DNA of 64,000 bases from Bacillus infantis NRRL B-14911 (GCF_000473245.1 NC_022524.1:3248501-3312500); one strand, 5' to 3'. Shown: positions 37,399 through 46,135, numbered from the stretch's first letter. Program-made: numbers and translations. The notes: generated by a model not told the origin, from the sequence alone.

Positions 37399-37605
37399 GA
37401 AAAAAGGACAGAGAAATCCCCCGTTCCTAACGAGGGTCTCTGTCCTGGCACCTGAAAGTTTACCTTTTACCGGTTTTCCCCTTTGGTGGCTTCCTAAATG
37501 AAGCACTCTCCAGAGCCGCGTCCAACAAGGGTTCTTTTGCCTGAGAGATTCACATGAATGCTTGCTCCTTCGGCGCTGTATACACAGTCTCTCCCCTTAT
37601 TCTCA
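37399..37605 (-). promoter_or_regulatory. Tandem glycine riboswitch with terminator
   Basis: Read on the minus strand, the leader of gcvT contains two aptamers: the first starts GGGGAGAGAC near 37597 and includes GCGCCGAAGGAGCAA and CTCTCAGGCAAAAGAACC; the second starts near 37500 and includes GCCACCAAAGGGG and TTTCAGGTGCC. A terminator stem GGACAGAG/CTCTGTCC (37406-37413 with 37438-37445) followed by TTTTTT ends the element 80 bases before gcvT. Such switches turn the operon on when glycine is high. The remaining gap to yqhH (37606-37851) holds only likely promoters. Confidence 0.93.
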
Positions 37606-37851
37606 TCCGCATTTATAATTTTTTCCAATATGGCCATACTATTCAATGAAGAATCCGCAGCATGCTGCTGATGGCCGTTCGGAGCCAAAATTTGTTTAAT
37701 GACAAATTTCGAAACATTCAAAGCTATTATCATCCTACCATCCTATTTCAGATTGGGCAATATATAATTTGAGACGCTTCTTTTTACCCGCAGGACTCCC
37801 CGGGGGCATTGCCAAGAGGGGCTTAACTACAAGCGAAGGAGCTGTTTTACC

Positions 37852-39540
37852 ATGCCAGTCCAGATCGATTTTGATTCTACATGGCAAACCGAGTTTCTAT
37901 CAAGAATATCCAATGACGGACCTTGGGGGAATTGGGAGCTTTACAGACTTGCTGCAGAGGTCGAGCAGCATACCATCATCCCCGAATTCAATGGCCTCCA
38001 GGCTCCGGGGCACTTGCCGGACCTGACGCCGCTGCCCCACCAGCTGGAAGTTGCCAGGCAGGTAGTTGAGAATATGAACGGAAAAGCGATATTGGCCGAT
38101 GAGGTCGGGCTCGGAAAAACAATTGAAGCGGGACTGATACTAAAAGAATATATGATTAGGGGTCTCGTGAAAAAAGTCCTTATCCTGGTTCCAGCCTCTC
38201 TTGTCACCCAGTGGGAAATCGAGCTGAACACAAAATTCTACATACCGGCAGTTGCCCAGCGCAAGGCTTATGTGTGGGAGCAGTGCGATGTGGTGGTATC
38301 TTCCATAGATACAGCCAAAAGGAATCCGCACCGCGACATCATTTTTTCACTTGATTATGATTTGATTATCATCGATGAAGCTCATAAGCTGAAAAACAGC
38401 AAAACGAAAAACTATGAATTTGTCCAGAGCCTGAAGAAGAAATTCTGCCTTCTCCTTACTGCTACACCGATCCAGAACAGGATAAGCGAGATTTTCAACC
38501 TCGTTTCTCTCTTGAAGCCTGGCCATCTGGGTAATGAAACAGCTTTTTATGAAAAGTATAAGAAGGATTCACGCTCGCTCGATGACAATGCCCACCTGAA
38601 AGAGCTGGTCAATAAAGTGATGATCCGGAACAGGCGGGCTGATACCGGGATTGAATGGACAAAACGGCATGTAGAAACCATCCCGATTGAATTTTCCAAG
38701 GAAGAAAGAGATCTGTACGAATCTGTTACAGAATTGAGAGGGGAAGGAGATTGGGTCAATTCAAGCCAGTTCTCCGTCATGACCCTGCAGCGCGAGGCCT
38801 GCAGCAGCCGGGAGGCAGTCTTTTATACGCTCCGCAATATGGTTTCCAGGCAGGAGGCCCCTTCTGATATGTTTCAGGAACAGATTCAGTTCCTGGTCAG
38901 CAAAGTGGAGAAGGTTCAGAGAAATTCTAAAGCAGAAAAAGCGCTCGAGCTTATCAAAGGCATTGACGATAAGGTCATCATTTTCACAGAATACAGGGCG
39001 ACCCAGCTTTACCTACAATGGTTCCTGAAGCAGCACGGCATCAGTTCTGTCCCTTTCAGGGGCGGTTTCAAAAGGGGTAAGAAGGATTGGATGAGAGAGC
39101 TGTTCAAGAACAATGTCCAGGTCCTGATTGCGACAGAGGCCGGAGGTGAAGGGATCAACCTCCAATTCTGCAACCATATTATCAATTATGACCTGCCATG
39201 GAATCCGATGCGTCTTGAACAAAGAATCGGAAGGATCCACCGTTTGGGCCAGGAAAAAGATGTGATGATTTATAATTTCGCAGTCAAGGATACAGTTGAA
39301 GAACATATTCTCAAATTGCTGTATGAGAAGATTCATCTGTTTGAAAAAGTCATCGGGGAGCTTGATGATATCCTCGCCAAGCTTGAGTTCGGAAGCATCG
39401 AGGACCATCTGACAGATATTTTTGGAAGATCGGCTTCAGAGGGAGAGATGAGAATCAAAATGGAGAACTTGAATAGCATGATACAGCTTGCTGAAGAAAT
39501 GAAGGAGGGCGGCGCACATGCAGCAGCAGGAAATACGTAA
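37852..39540 (+). CDS. yqhH: SNF2-family helicase YqhH
   Basis: SNF2/RapA-type ATPase of 562 residues. Helicase motifs in order: I DEVGLGKTIEAG, Ia VPASLVTQW, II IIDEAHKLKN, III LLTATPIQNR, V GGEGINLQFCN and VI RIGRIHRLGQ. AAGGAG lies 10 bases before the ATG. It overlaps yqhG by 23 bases, so the two proteins may act together. The role in the cell is unknown; the pair is conserved next to gcvT in Bacillus. Confidence 0.93.
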   Translation: MPVQIDFDSTWQTEFLSRISNDGPWGNWELYRLAAEVEQHTIIPEFNGLQAPGHLPDLTPLPHQLEVARQVVENMNGKAILADEVGLGKTIEAGLILKEYMIRGLVKKVLILVPASLVTQWEIELNTKFYIPAVAQRKAYVWEQCDVVVSSIDTAKRNPHRDIIFSLDYDLIIIDEAHKLKNSKTKNYEFVQSLKKKFCLLLTATPIQNRISEIFNLVSLLKPGHLGNETAFYEKYKKDSRSLDDNAHLKELVNKVMIRNRRADTGIEWTKRHVETIPIEFSKEERDLYESVTELRGEGDWVNSSQFSVMTLQREACSSREAVFYTLRNMVSRQEAPSDMFQEQIQFLVSKVEKVQRNSKAEKALELIKGIDDKVIIFTEYRATQLYLQWFLKQHGISSVPFRGGFKRGKKDWMRELFKNNVQVLIATEAGGEGINLQFCNHIINYDLPWNPMRLEQRIGRIHRLGQEKDVMIYNFAVKDTVEEHILKLLYEKIHLFEKVIGELDDILAKLEFGSIEDHLTDIFGRSASEGEMRIKMENLNSMIQLAEEMKEGGAHAAAGNT

Positions 39541-40312
39541 ATTCCTGGCACGCTATTTTACCGCAAACGGCTGTGATATCACTGAGGAGGGACCCGGCTA
39601 TATGACAGTCCAGTTGACAATTGAGCTTGATAAAGAGCTGATGAACCGTCCTTTCTACTGGCATTATCTTGAAAAAACCGGAGGCATCCCGAACCCGATG
39701 AAGCTGACGTTCATTACTAACCGGCAGCTTGCGCCTTCCGACTTGAAGGGAGAAACGATCCATTTCGGTTCTCCGCGCCTGCATCAGATATTTCAATCAG
39801 CACGGAGCCTTGCAGGCTACATCCGTCTGTACGAACAGCATTCTTCCCCGCCGGGCAGGCAGACGCCTTTAAGGCCGTGGCTTTGCATGAATGTAAAAAT
39901 TTCTTATCAATGCGACCGGAAAAGAGATGTATTCAAATCGATCGGTCTGCAGCTGCTCAATGGCCAAATGGTTGAAAACTTCCATGACCGCCTGCTTCAG
40001 CTGCAGCTTACACCGAAGATCCCCGACTATTCGTTTACATTGTCGCCTCTGATCATGCCAAAGAGCGGCATCAGCAGGATCGAAGGATTCCTGAAGTCGC
40101 AGATTGATTCAGAGGAGCACGGCTGGGCTGACGAGGCAAGGGAACGATGGAAGAAGGATCTTGATCTGCTTGAACATTTTTATGAAGATATGGAAGAACG
40201 GAACGAGACCTACGAAAATGAAAAAACCGCCCTGCAGGAGCAATATGAGCCAAAAGTCAATGTCAGCATCGTGAATGGCGGGCTTTTCTATCTGACAGAT
40301 ACGGCCGTTTAG
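39518..40312 (+). CDS. yqhG: YqhG family protein
   Basis: A 264-residue soluble protein with the YqhG family pattern: IRKFLARYFTANGC at the start, NPMKLTFITNRQLAPSD and IHFGSPRLHQIF, and a helical C-terminal part rich in Glu and Lys. Function unknown. Its start lies inside the end of yqhH, implying translational coupling and perhaps a shared complex. In B. subtilis sinI-sinR follow; they are absent here. Confidence 0.88.
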   Translation: MQQQEIRKFLARYFTANGCDITEEGPGYMTVQLTIELDKELMNRPFYWHYLEKTGGIPNPMKLTFITNRQLAPSDLKGETIHFGSPRLHQIFQSARSLAGYIRLYEQHSSPPGRQTPLRPWLCMNVKISYQCDRKRDVFKSIGLQLLNGQMVENFHDRLLQLQLTPKIPDYSFTLSPLIMPKSGISRIEGFLKSQIDSEEHGWADEARERWKKDLDLLEHFYEDMEERNETYENEKTALQEQYEPKVNVSIVNGGLFYLTDTAV

Positions 40313-40480
40313 GCAGAAACAGCATGGCTTTCACACATTTTCGATGCTTGTCCGGTATTCGCCGCTCCTCTTATCCTGCTGCAGCATAAGCTGGTACAAG
40401 ATAAGGGAGTATCTTAAGGCTGTACTTCCTTATCATCACCCCTGGATAGTTTCCAGTATATACTTCTTCATCTCCCGAAA

Positions 40481-40519
40481 AAAAAGAGAAGTGCAGGCCC
40501 GGCCCGCACTTCTCTTTTT
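40481..40519. terminator. Bidirectional terminator between yqhG and yqzE
   Basis: A perfect 14-bp stem AAAAAGAGAAGTGC/GCACTTCTCTTTTT (40481-40494 with 40506-40519) with A and T runs on both sides. The sequence between yqhG and this stem (40313-40480) shows no gene. Confidence 0.88.
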
Positions 40520-40603
40520 TTATTTCCGGCATATCATACTCCCCGCCGCCGGACTGGAGCATACTCTCCTATTTCTCAGGCCAGGCTCCTCATAACGCTT
40601 TTT

Positions 40604-40798
40604 CTATTGCCGTTTTGCCGCTTTACCTTTTTTCAGCCCAGCCAGCAGTGCATATGGGATGATTCCGAACCATTTGAATAGGAACGGCTCTTTTTCATCC
40701 TTGCGGCTTTCCTTCTGTTTTTTCCGCTCATCCTTCGGCTGGTCCATATACTTCACAAAAGTCTGGGTGACATATTTCACATAATCATTGGTTTTCAT
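40604..40798 (-). CDS. yqzE: YqzE family protein
   Basis: A 64-residue basic protein with the YqzE pattern: [19 protein letters not shown], a Lys/Glu-rich middle and the [11 protein letters not shown] segment. Conserved downstream of the comG operon; function unknown. The ATG at 40796-40798 has AGAGAGGTG upstream; a GTG three codons earlier is the alternative. Confidence 0.88.
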   Translation of the reverse strand: MKTNDYVKYVTQTFVKYMDQPKDERKKQKESRKDEKEPFLFKWFGIIPYALLAGLKKGKAAKRQ

Positions 40799-40836
40799 CG
40801 GACACACCTCTCTTTAGTCAAAGTATGTCCCGGCCG

Positions 40837-41337
40837 TCAGCTTTTCAAACACAGCTGCGCTTCTGCCGTGATGGAACCGATTGTCCTCCCATCAGTCTCA
40901 ATAATATGGTCGGCAGCTTCCTTATACAATGGAAGCCTCGATTGATAGAGAACTTTTACTTTCTGTTCAAGCCCGCCCTCGAGCAGCGGACGTGCCGTAT
41001 CAGCAGCAAGCCTTTTAATTGTTTCCTCAGGAGAGGCATGCAGGAACAGGACAGTCCCGGTGTTTTTTAGAAGGTCGCGGTTTTCCTTCCTTAAGACGAC
41101 ACCTCCCCCTGTAGTGACGATGATGTCCCTTGCCGACAAACGCTTCAGCATTTGCGTTTCCAGCTTACGGAAATATTCCTCGCCTTTCTGGGCAAACATC
41201 TCCTTGATGCTGATGCCTGCTTCCTTTTCTATTTCCTCATCCATATCAACTGCAGGCTTCCCAAGAACACAGGAAAGCTCTCTGCCGACAGTGGTCTTCC
41301 CCGCTCCCATAAAGCCGATTAAGTAGATTGTATCCAT
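40837..41337 (-). CDS. aroK: Shikimate kinase
   Basis: Phosphorylates shikimate in the aromatic amino-acid pathway. P-loop GFMGAGKTTVG at residues 8-18, the shikimate-binding DMDEEIEKEAG and TTGGGVVL motifs, and the lid region TARPLL. Length is 166 residues. It sits between comGG and yqzE, as in several Bacillaceae but not B. subtilis. Confidence 0.94.
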   Translation of the reverse strand: MDTIYLIGFMGAGKTTVGRELSCVLGKPAVDMDEEIEKEAGISIKEMFAQKGEEYFRKLETQMLKRLSARDIIVTTGGGVVLRKENRDLLKNTGTVLFLHASPEETIKRLAADTARPLLEGGLEQKVKVLYQSRLPLYKEAADHIIETDGRTIGSITAEAQLCLKS

Positions 41338-41352
41338 CAGGCGGATCTCCGT

Positions 41353-41742
41353 TCACTTTTTTTCTGTCCATTTTATCATTTTTCCGCGGTCTCTGTCATA
41401 AAACGCATATGAAACAATCGGTTTCTGGGATTCTATCGCCAGGGTAAAGGAGATTTCGAAGAGAGAGCCCGCCAGTTCTGTCATAGAATATGTCACAGTC
41501 CCTTCTTTAAATATAAAGCTGCCAGGCTGGAGGGTTTCATCCTCCTCCACATCCGCCAGGTGCCTCTCAAGCCTTTTGACAGAGCTGAGCAAATAATAAT
41601 CCTGTTTAAGGATTTGTTCTTTTTCGTTCAGCAATTCTGCTTCTGACACATTCTGCCCCAGCAGGATAAGAAGCGATAAGCAGGAAGCCAGAAGAATGCT
41701 CAGAGACACAGGAAAAGCAAACCCTTTTTCATTCCGGAGCAT
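41353..41742 (-). CDS. comGG: Competence protein ComGG
   Basis: Minor pseudopilin of the transformation pilus, 129 residues. It has the short basic leader and hydrophobic helix (FAFPVSLSILLASCLSLLI) of this class but lacks the usual glutamate at +5, as is normal for ComGG. It starts 14 bases inside the end of comGF. Overall conservation of this gene is low, so assignment rests largely on position. Confidence 0.88.
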   Translation of the reverse strand: MLRNEKGFAFPVSLSILLASCLSLLILLGQNVSEAELLNEKEQILKQDYYLLSSVKRLERHLADVEEDETLQPGSFIFKEGTVTYSMTELAGSLFEISFTLAIESQKPIVSYAFYDRDRGKMIKWTEKK

Positions 41743-42211
41743 TCTGGTTCACCTCTATAAATGGCACAATCACTGTGTGAAAATTTTCCCCGTTGCGGCT
41801 TTGCGCCTCTACGAGAAGGCTCTTGCCCTGAAAGGAAAACGAGGCCGCCTGGATATTCTGCAAAACCACTTCATGCCCTTGCCCGTTGACTCTCCTTCTT
41901 AGATTGCTGCCGTACCTTTCAAAGCTGACAGACTCACCGCTCCCCGCAAGCGTCAGCCGCCCTTCATTTACTTCAATATTTACGCTCATATGAACCTCTT
42001 TTTTCAGCTGTGCAGAAAAGATTTCCCATTCCATTCTTTGAAGCCTCATTTCCGATGCTTCCCCATCAGCCAGGTATCTGAGCGAAAGAGGGAGCAGTGA
42101 AGCAATGATGAGGAAGATGCTAAAGCCGAAGAGCATCTCAGCCAGCGTAAAGCCATTATTCCTTAAAATAAATGTCACAAATTCTTTCGTGTTTCCCGTT
42201 CTTTTTCTCAT
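41729..42211 (-). CDS. comGF: Competence protein ComGF
   Basis: Minor pseudopilin with the prepilin motif NNGFTLAEML followed by a hydrophobic helix and a globular domain. The start is uncertain. ATG 42209-42211 lies 12 bases after a GGAGG; a GTG at 42218-42220 is only three bases from it; and the true start may be nearer the GFTLAEM motif, since the leader would otherwise be unusually long. It overlaps comGE by 56 bases with this choice. Confidence 0.85.
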   Translation of the reverse strand: MRKRTGNTKEFVTFILRNNGFTLAEMLFGFSIFLIIASLLPLSLRYLADGEASEMRLQRMEWEIFSAQLKKEVHMSVNIEVNEGRLTLAGSGESVSFERYGSNLRRRVNGQGHEVVLQNIQAASFSFQGKSLLVEAQSRNGENFHTVIVPFIEVNQNAPE

Positions 42212-42476
42212 AGTGAACACAAACCTCCACACTCAGTCCATCCAATTCCATCTCCTCTATGGGATAGTCTTCATGGTGAAGCACAGAATGGGCCGATCCC
42301 GCAGCTTTCATCTGAAGATATTCATATAAGGCCTGCACCGCTTCAGAGCTTTTTCTGTGTTCCTCCGCCTGGTCTGAGGCATGGAGGAACAGCGGAAACA
42401 GCACACAGGCAGAAACGAGCCAGGCAGACAGGCTGAGGATAAGCTCCGCAAGAAAGAAGCCTTTATTCTTTAACAA
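42156..42476 (-). CDS. comGE: Competence protein ComGE
   Basis: Minor pseudopilin of 106 residues. Short leader and processing site MLKNKGFFLAELILSLSAW, one membrane-spanning helix, then a small globular part. It overlaps comGD by 14 bases. Confidence 0.88.
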   Translation of the reverse strand: MLKNKGFFLAELILSLSAWLVSACVLFPLFLHASDQAEEHRKSSEAVQALYEYLQMKAAGSAHSVLHHEDYPIEEMELDGLSVEVCVHYEKKNGKHERICDIYFKE

Positions 42477-42900
42477 TATAAAACCTTCCTTTCCCTATTA
42501 AAAACGTGATCCTGTATGTTTCCCCGCCGGCTTCGGCATACAGTGAACCGAAGCTGCTTACATTCCCGCTTGGGAGAAAACGGAAGGATAACTTCATTGT
42601 ATCTTCGTATATGGCGATATCCTCCTCATAGCTTCTGTCGATAATAGCGGCAGAATTGGGCGGGGTGGCGATATAACGGTTTTCGTCCGGAAATATATAA
42701 AAGGAAATGGTCTCCTGGCGGGAAATCGCATATTGCTGTGCGAAAAAGAGGTCTGATTGAAGCTGAGACAAAAACAGCCTGCTTTCAAGCCGGCTTGCCT
42801 GAGGGACGATATAAACAGCAGCCAGAGAAGAGACCAGAAGAAAAATTGAGAAGATAAGCAGTGTTTCAACTAGTGTGAATCCACCTTCACCTTTAGCCAT
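42463..42900 (-). CDS. comGD: Competence protein ComGD
   Basis: Minor pseudopilin of 145 residues. Prepilin motif GGFTLVETLLIFSIF, GspH-like globular domain with SQLQSDLFFAQQYAIS. It overlaps comGC by eight bases. Confidence 0.92.
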   Translation of the reverse strand: MAKGEGGFTLVETLLIFSIFLLVSSLAAVYIVPQASRLESRLFLSQLQSDLFFAQQYAISRQETISFYIFPDENRYIATPPNSAAIIDRSYEEDIAIYEDTMKLSFRFLPSGNVSSFGSLYAEAGGETYRITFLIGKGRFYIVKE

Positions 42901-43204
42901 TATTCAGCTGCGTGACCTCCCCATCCGCACTGATAGAGATGCTGCTGCCGTTCGGACAGGATGTTTCACCTTCTTTTAAATATCCCTCGCTTACAAGCTC
43001 CTCTACTCCCGAAGGATACTGTTTATGCTCTATCTCATATGACTGGACCTGGGCCTGGACCATCTTGATGTAAGCCTCGCAGCCTTTGCTGTTGATCTTG
43101 GAATTATGCTTGGTGATATTCGGCACGGTTATGATGAGCAGGACAGAAATGACAAGCAGGACGATCATCATTTCAATAAGGGTAAAACCTTTTTCGTTTT
43201 TCAC
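42893..43204 (-). CDS. comGC: Competence protein ComGC, major pilin
   Basis: Major subunit of the competence pilus that captures DNA. Prepilin peptidase site KNEKG/FTLIEMMIVLLVIS, and cysteines at GCEAY and SCPNG that could form the known intramolecular disulfide. The GTG at 43202-43204 has AAAGGAGATGA upstream and gives 103 residues (98 in B. subtilis); an ATG-like start further upstream (43228) would overlap comGB. Confidence 0.93.
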   Translation of the reverse strand: MKNEKGFTLIEMMIVLLVISVLLIITVPNITKHNSKINSKGCEAYIKMVQAQVQSYEIEHKQYPSGVEELVSEGYLKEGETSCPNGSSISISADGEVTQLNNG

Positions 43205-43217
43205 TATTTCATCTCCT

Positions 43218-44249
43218 TTATAAACCATTTAGTAAATGAAACATGGGGAGCATCACGGCCAGATACATGGAAATCACGAGGGCGCCGATGAGGGAGAATA
43301 ATACTGGCTGGACGATTTTGAGGCCTGAAGTGACCTTCTGCTCGAATGCCTCCATGCAGTGGATGCTGTAAAACCTCAGCTCCTGTCCAAGCTTGCCGTT
43401 TCTCTCGCCATGGCGGATGATTTGGCACAGATCTTCCTGGAAAAAAGCAAAGCCGGACAAAATATCATCCAGTTTCTCCCCGGTTCTGAGCCTGATTTTT
43501 ATGGATTCCCCCAATTCACTGTAAAAAGGCTGCTGGGGATTTCGCTGGAATAAGAGGAGAGCCTCAGAGACTGAGAGCCCCCCTCCTAGCAGATAGCCAA
43601 GCTGGGCCGTGAAATACTGGGTATAAAACAGCCGGAGCAGTGGGCCGGCTGCAGGGAGCATGGCAAGGCGCCGTTTCTGGTCCATCTGAGGAAGATGCCT
43701 GAACCTGAAAGAATAATACAATAATGAAGCTGCAGCGAAGGCAAGGAAAAGGACAGCAAAAATGGGGAACAGGGTCCCTGCAAGCATTACCGCTTCAGTA
43801 AAGAAATTTGTGTCTAAATCCATGGAAGAAAAAAGCGAAGTAAATCTGGGGAGAAGCGTCTGCTGGACAATGAAAAATAGAATAGATGTGGCTGACATCA
43901 GAAACAGCGGATAATAGAGGATTTTTCTCAGGCTGCTGATTTCCTTGCTTCTTTTCTCCATAATAGCGCTTCCGTCTATAAAGGCTTCTGCAAGGCCGCC
44001 ATGCTGTTCGGCAAAATAGACATAGCCGATCAAAGTGGGGTTGAACTTGAGGTTTGTGAGGACCCGGTAAAAAGGATGGCCCTCTTTTAAATCATTGAGA
44101 CTATTTGAAATTGCTGCTTTTCTGTAATCAGGCAAATGATAGGCCAGGGATTCGATTGCTTCGCTGAGCGGGTAGCCCCTCTGCAGAAGTTCGCCTGTCC
44201 TCTTCAGGAATCCCGCCTGTTCGTCCAGCGTCCATTTACGAGTCCTCAT
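43218..44249 (-). CDS. comGB: Competence protein ComGB, pilus assembly membrane protein
   Basis: GspF/PilC-type platform protein with three main membrane segments (about residues 115-140, 160-190 and 315-343) and two cytoplasmic helical domains. Conserved MRTRKWTLDEQAGFLKRTGELL start and RHGERNGKL. The ATG at 44247-44249 lies inside the end of comGA and follows GGTGGG. Length is 343 residues. Confidence 0.92.
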   Translation of the reverse strand: MRTRKWTLDEQAGFLKRTGELLQRGYPLSEAIESLAYHLPDYRKAAISNSLNDLKEGHPFYRVLTNLKFNPTLIGYVYFAEQHGGLAEAFIDGSAIMEKRSKEISSLRKILYYPLFLMSATSILFFIVQQTLLPRFTSLFSSMDLDTNFFTEAVMLAGTLFPIFAVLFLAFAAASLLYYSFRFRHLPQMDQKRRLAMLPAAGPLLRLFYTQYFTAQLGYLLGGGLSVSEALLLFQRNPQQPFYSELGESIKIRLRTGEKLDDILSGFAFFQEDLCQIIRHGERNGKLGQELRFYSIHCMEAFEQKVTSGLKIVQPVLFSLIGALVISMYLAVMLPMFHLLNGL

Positions 44250-45303
44250 TATACACCCACCGATCCATTTCAGCCTCCTTAATATACCCCAGCGCAATTC
44301 CTTTGAGAATGGCGTTCTTCAGAGTAGGATACTGATAGGCGCTCCCTTCCCCTCTGGCCTCCTTCATGACCGCAGAAAGGGCTTTGCCTGTCAATAATTC
44401 AAACACACTCGCCCTTTTTCCCGCAGCGGCACCCCGGCAGTGAGGCGGACAGGTACCGCTGCAATACGGGCATGACAGCTCCACGAGACGCTGCGCTGTT
44501 ACAGCTATCAGGGTCTGCTCAATTTCCTGCCATCCTACCCCGAACTCACAAAGCCGGTATATAGCACCCTTGGCATCCCTGGTGTGCATCGTACTCAGCA
44601 CAAGATGGCCTGTCAGCGCTGCCCGTACGGCAATTTCAGCTGTCTCTGCATCGCGTATCTCACCGACCATAATGATGTCCGGATCATGCCTCAGGATGGC
44701 CTTCAGCCCTGAAGCATATGACACGCCCGCCTTTTCATTTACCTGCACCTGAAGTACGAGGTCGCTGTCCTTCTCGATCGGATCCTCAAGCGTGATGACA
44801 TTTCTTTTGAATAAGGATGAAGTTTCATGCAGGAGGGAATAAAGGGTAGTTGTTTTTCCGCTGCCGGTCGGCCCGGTAAACAGGACCAGCCCATGGGCAT
44901 GCTTCAGCAGTGCCAGGAGCTTATTCGACATAGCCGGAAACAGGGAGATCTTTGAAATGTGGATATTGTCTTCCTGGGGAAGGATGCGGATGACCAGGCT
45001 TTCATGATGGGAAGAAGGAAGGGTGGACAATCGGAGGCCGATCAGCTTCTGATCAATCTCCAGTGAATACGCGCCGCTTTGCGGGCGCCTGCGGTCGCCG
45101 ATATCCATTGAAGCAGAGAACTTGAAATGGGCAATCAGCCTCTCACAGTCATCAGTCGGCAGAACCTGCCGCGATAAGAGCCTGTCAGCGATCCTGAGCT
45201 GGATCAGGGTATCATGCCTGCGCGGGAGGATGTGGATATCCGAGGCATTTCTCCTGACCGCATCACATACGATACTGTCGGCCAATCTTTCAATTTTACT
45301 CAA
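44236..45303 (-). CDS. comGA: Competence protein ComGA, pilus traffic ATPase
   Basis: GspE/PilB-type ATPase powering the competence pilus. Walker A GPTGSGKTTTLYSL, Asp box LEDPIE, Walker B LRHDPDIIMVGEIRD, His box TGHLVLSTMHTRDA, and a cysteine cluster CPYCSGTCPPHC that is conserved in ComGA. The start is TTG 45301-45303, eight bases after AAGGCGGTG, giving 355 residues (356 in B. subtilis). The frame is open to 45456 but that part is the leader. I see no clear ComK box (AAAA-N5-TTTT) upstream. Confidence 0.94.
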   Translation of the reverse strand: MSKIERLADSIVCDAVRRNASDIHILPRRHDTLIQLRIADRLLSRQVLPTDDCERLIAHFKFSASMDIGDRRRPQSGAYSLEIDQKLIGLRLSTLPSSHHESLVIRILPQEDNIHISKISLFPAMSNKLLALLKHAHGLVLFTGPTGSGKTTTLYSLLHETSSLFKRNVITLEDPIEKDSDLVLQVQVNEKAGVSYASGLKAILRHDPDIIMVGEIRDAETAEIAVRAALTGHLVLSTMHTRDAKGAIYRLCEFGVGWQEIEQTLIAVTAQRLVELSCPYCSGTCPPHCRGAAAGKRASVFELLTGKALSAVMKEARGEGSAYQYPTLKNAILKGIALGYIKEAEMDRWVYNEDS

Positions 45304-45430
45304 CCATATAACACCGCCTTTCTTTGGGATACTACTTATTTCGACAGTTCCTGCAAATGTCCTCCTGATATTTTTATTTTTTTTGCATAGGACTTCCGTT
45401 TTTCCATATACTATTTTTACACAGCAGCAT

Positions 45431-45502
45431 TGGGCTATAGCCAAGCGGTAAGGCAACGGACTTTGACTCCGTCATGCGTTGGTTCGAATCCAGCTAGCCC
45501 AG
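45431..45502 (+). tRNA. tRNA-Gln (anticodon TTG)
   Basis: A 72-nt cloverleaf with acceptor stem TGGGCTA/TAGCCCA and discriminator G, D-loop AGCGGTAAGGC, anticodon loop CTTTGAC reading CAA/CAG, and T-loop GTTCGAATC. No CCA is encoded. It lies in the gap between comGA and mgsR on the opposite strand to both, and a strong terminator follows within 14 bases. Confidence 0.96.
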
Positions 45503-45515
45503 TTTCAGAAGGCAG

Positions 45516-45550
45516 AAAAAGGGGAATCAGCATGGCTGATTCCCCTTTTT
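45516..45550. terminator. Bidirectional terminator between tRNA-Gln and mgsR
   Basis: A stem of about 16 bp, AAAAAGGGGAATCAGC with its complement (45516-45531 with 45535-45550), around a tiny loop, with A and T runs inside the stem. Confidence 0.88.
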
Positions 45551-45554
45551 CTGT

Positions 45555-45935
45555 TCAGCTGCTCAGCTTCAGCGGTTCTTTCCTGCTGGCAATCCCCTTT
45601 AAAGCATCGGGATTATAGCCGACAACCAGCTTTTTCCCGTCAGTCAGAATGGGCCTTCTCAGCAGCTTCGGCTCTTCCACGATCATTTTGACAACCTCTG
45701 ACAGGGAGAGTTCATTCACATCAATGTTCAGATTTTTAAAGGTGCTGCTGCGGGTGGCCAGAACCTCATCAAGGCCTTCTGTTGTCAAAGACAGGATCTC
45801 AAGCAGTTCTTTGCTGGATGGAGTTTCGCGGAACAGATGCCTTTCTGAAAAGTCGATTGAGTTTGCCTTGAGCCAGCTTTTGGTCTTTCGGCATGATGTA
45901 CAGCTCGGGTACGTGAAGAAAGTCAGTTCATTCAT
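45555..45935 (-). CDS. mgsR: Spx/ArsC-family stress regulator MgsR
   Basis: Spx-like RNA-polymerase-binding regulator, 126 residues as in B. subtilis MgsR. The redox CXXC is C12-C15 (YPSCTSCRKTK), and the conserved RHLFRETPSSKELLEIL and PKLLRRPIL segments are present. In B. subtilis MgsR controls a subset of the SigB stress regulon and is itself SigB-dependent; no clear SigB promoter (GTTT-N14-GGGTAT) is visible here. Confidence 0.92.
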   Translation of the reverse strand: MNELTFFTYPSCTSCRKTKSWLKANSIDFSERHLFRETPSSKELLEILSLTTEGLDEVLATRSSTFKNLNIDVNELSLSEVVKMIVEEPKLLRRPILTDGKKLVVGYNPDALKGIASRKEPLKLSS

Positions 45936-45976
45936 TTTTATCCCTCACTTTTCTGGTTTTTTAGTTAGTTAGTTTG

Positions 45977-46027
45977 TTGTTAAATGAATTGTACATCATT
46001 TGTATAACCTTTGTACAGTATTTTACA
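45977..46027. repeat. Phased heptamer array TTGTAYA
   Basis: TTGTACA at 45989-45995, TTGTATA at 46000-46006 and TTGTACA at 46011-46017 are spaced exactly 11 bp apart. Weaker flanking copies lie at 45977 (TTGTTAA) and 46021 (TTTTACA). It lies in the divergent gap between mgsR and the HTH regulator and looks like a multi-site operator. Confidence 0.45.
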
Positions 46028-46135
46028 CTCCTTATTTAATACTTTTTTGTGAACTTTTTTCTAACATTCATTTTTGTCTTACCTGTTTCTGCTGCCGCTG
46101 TATTATAATGGAATTGGATCGGTGGAGGTGATGAA

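Noticed and set aside
37741-37851. Possible second riboswitch upstream of yqhH
   Set aside because: No aptamer motif or terminator is visible on the plus strand; the structured part belongs to the gcvT leader on the other strand.
40371-40562. Small minus-strand frame before yqzE, and a 21-codon ATG frame inside it
   Set aside because: It spans the bidirectional terminator, and the inner ATG is only two bases after AGGGG; no homology recognised.
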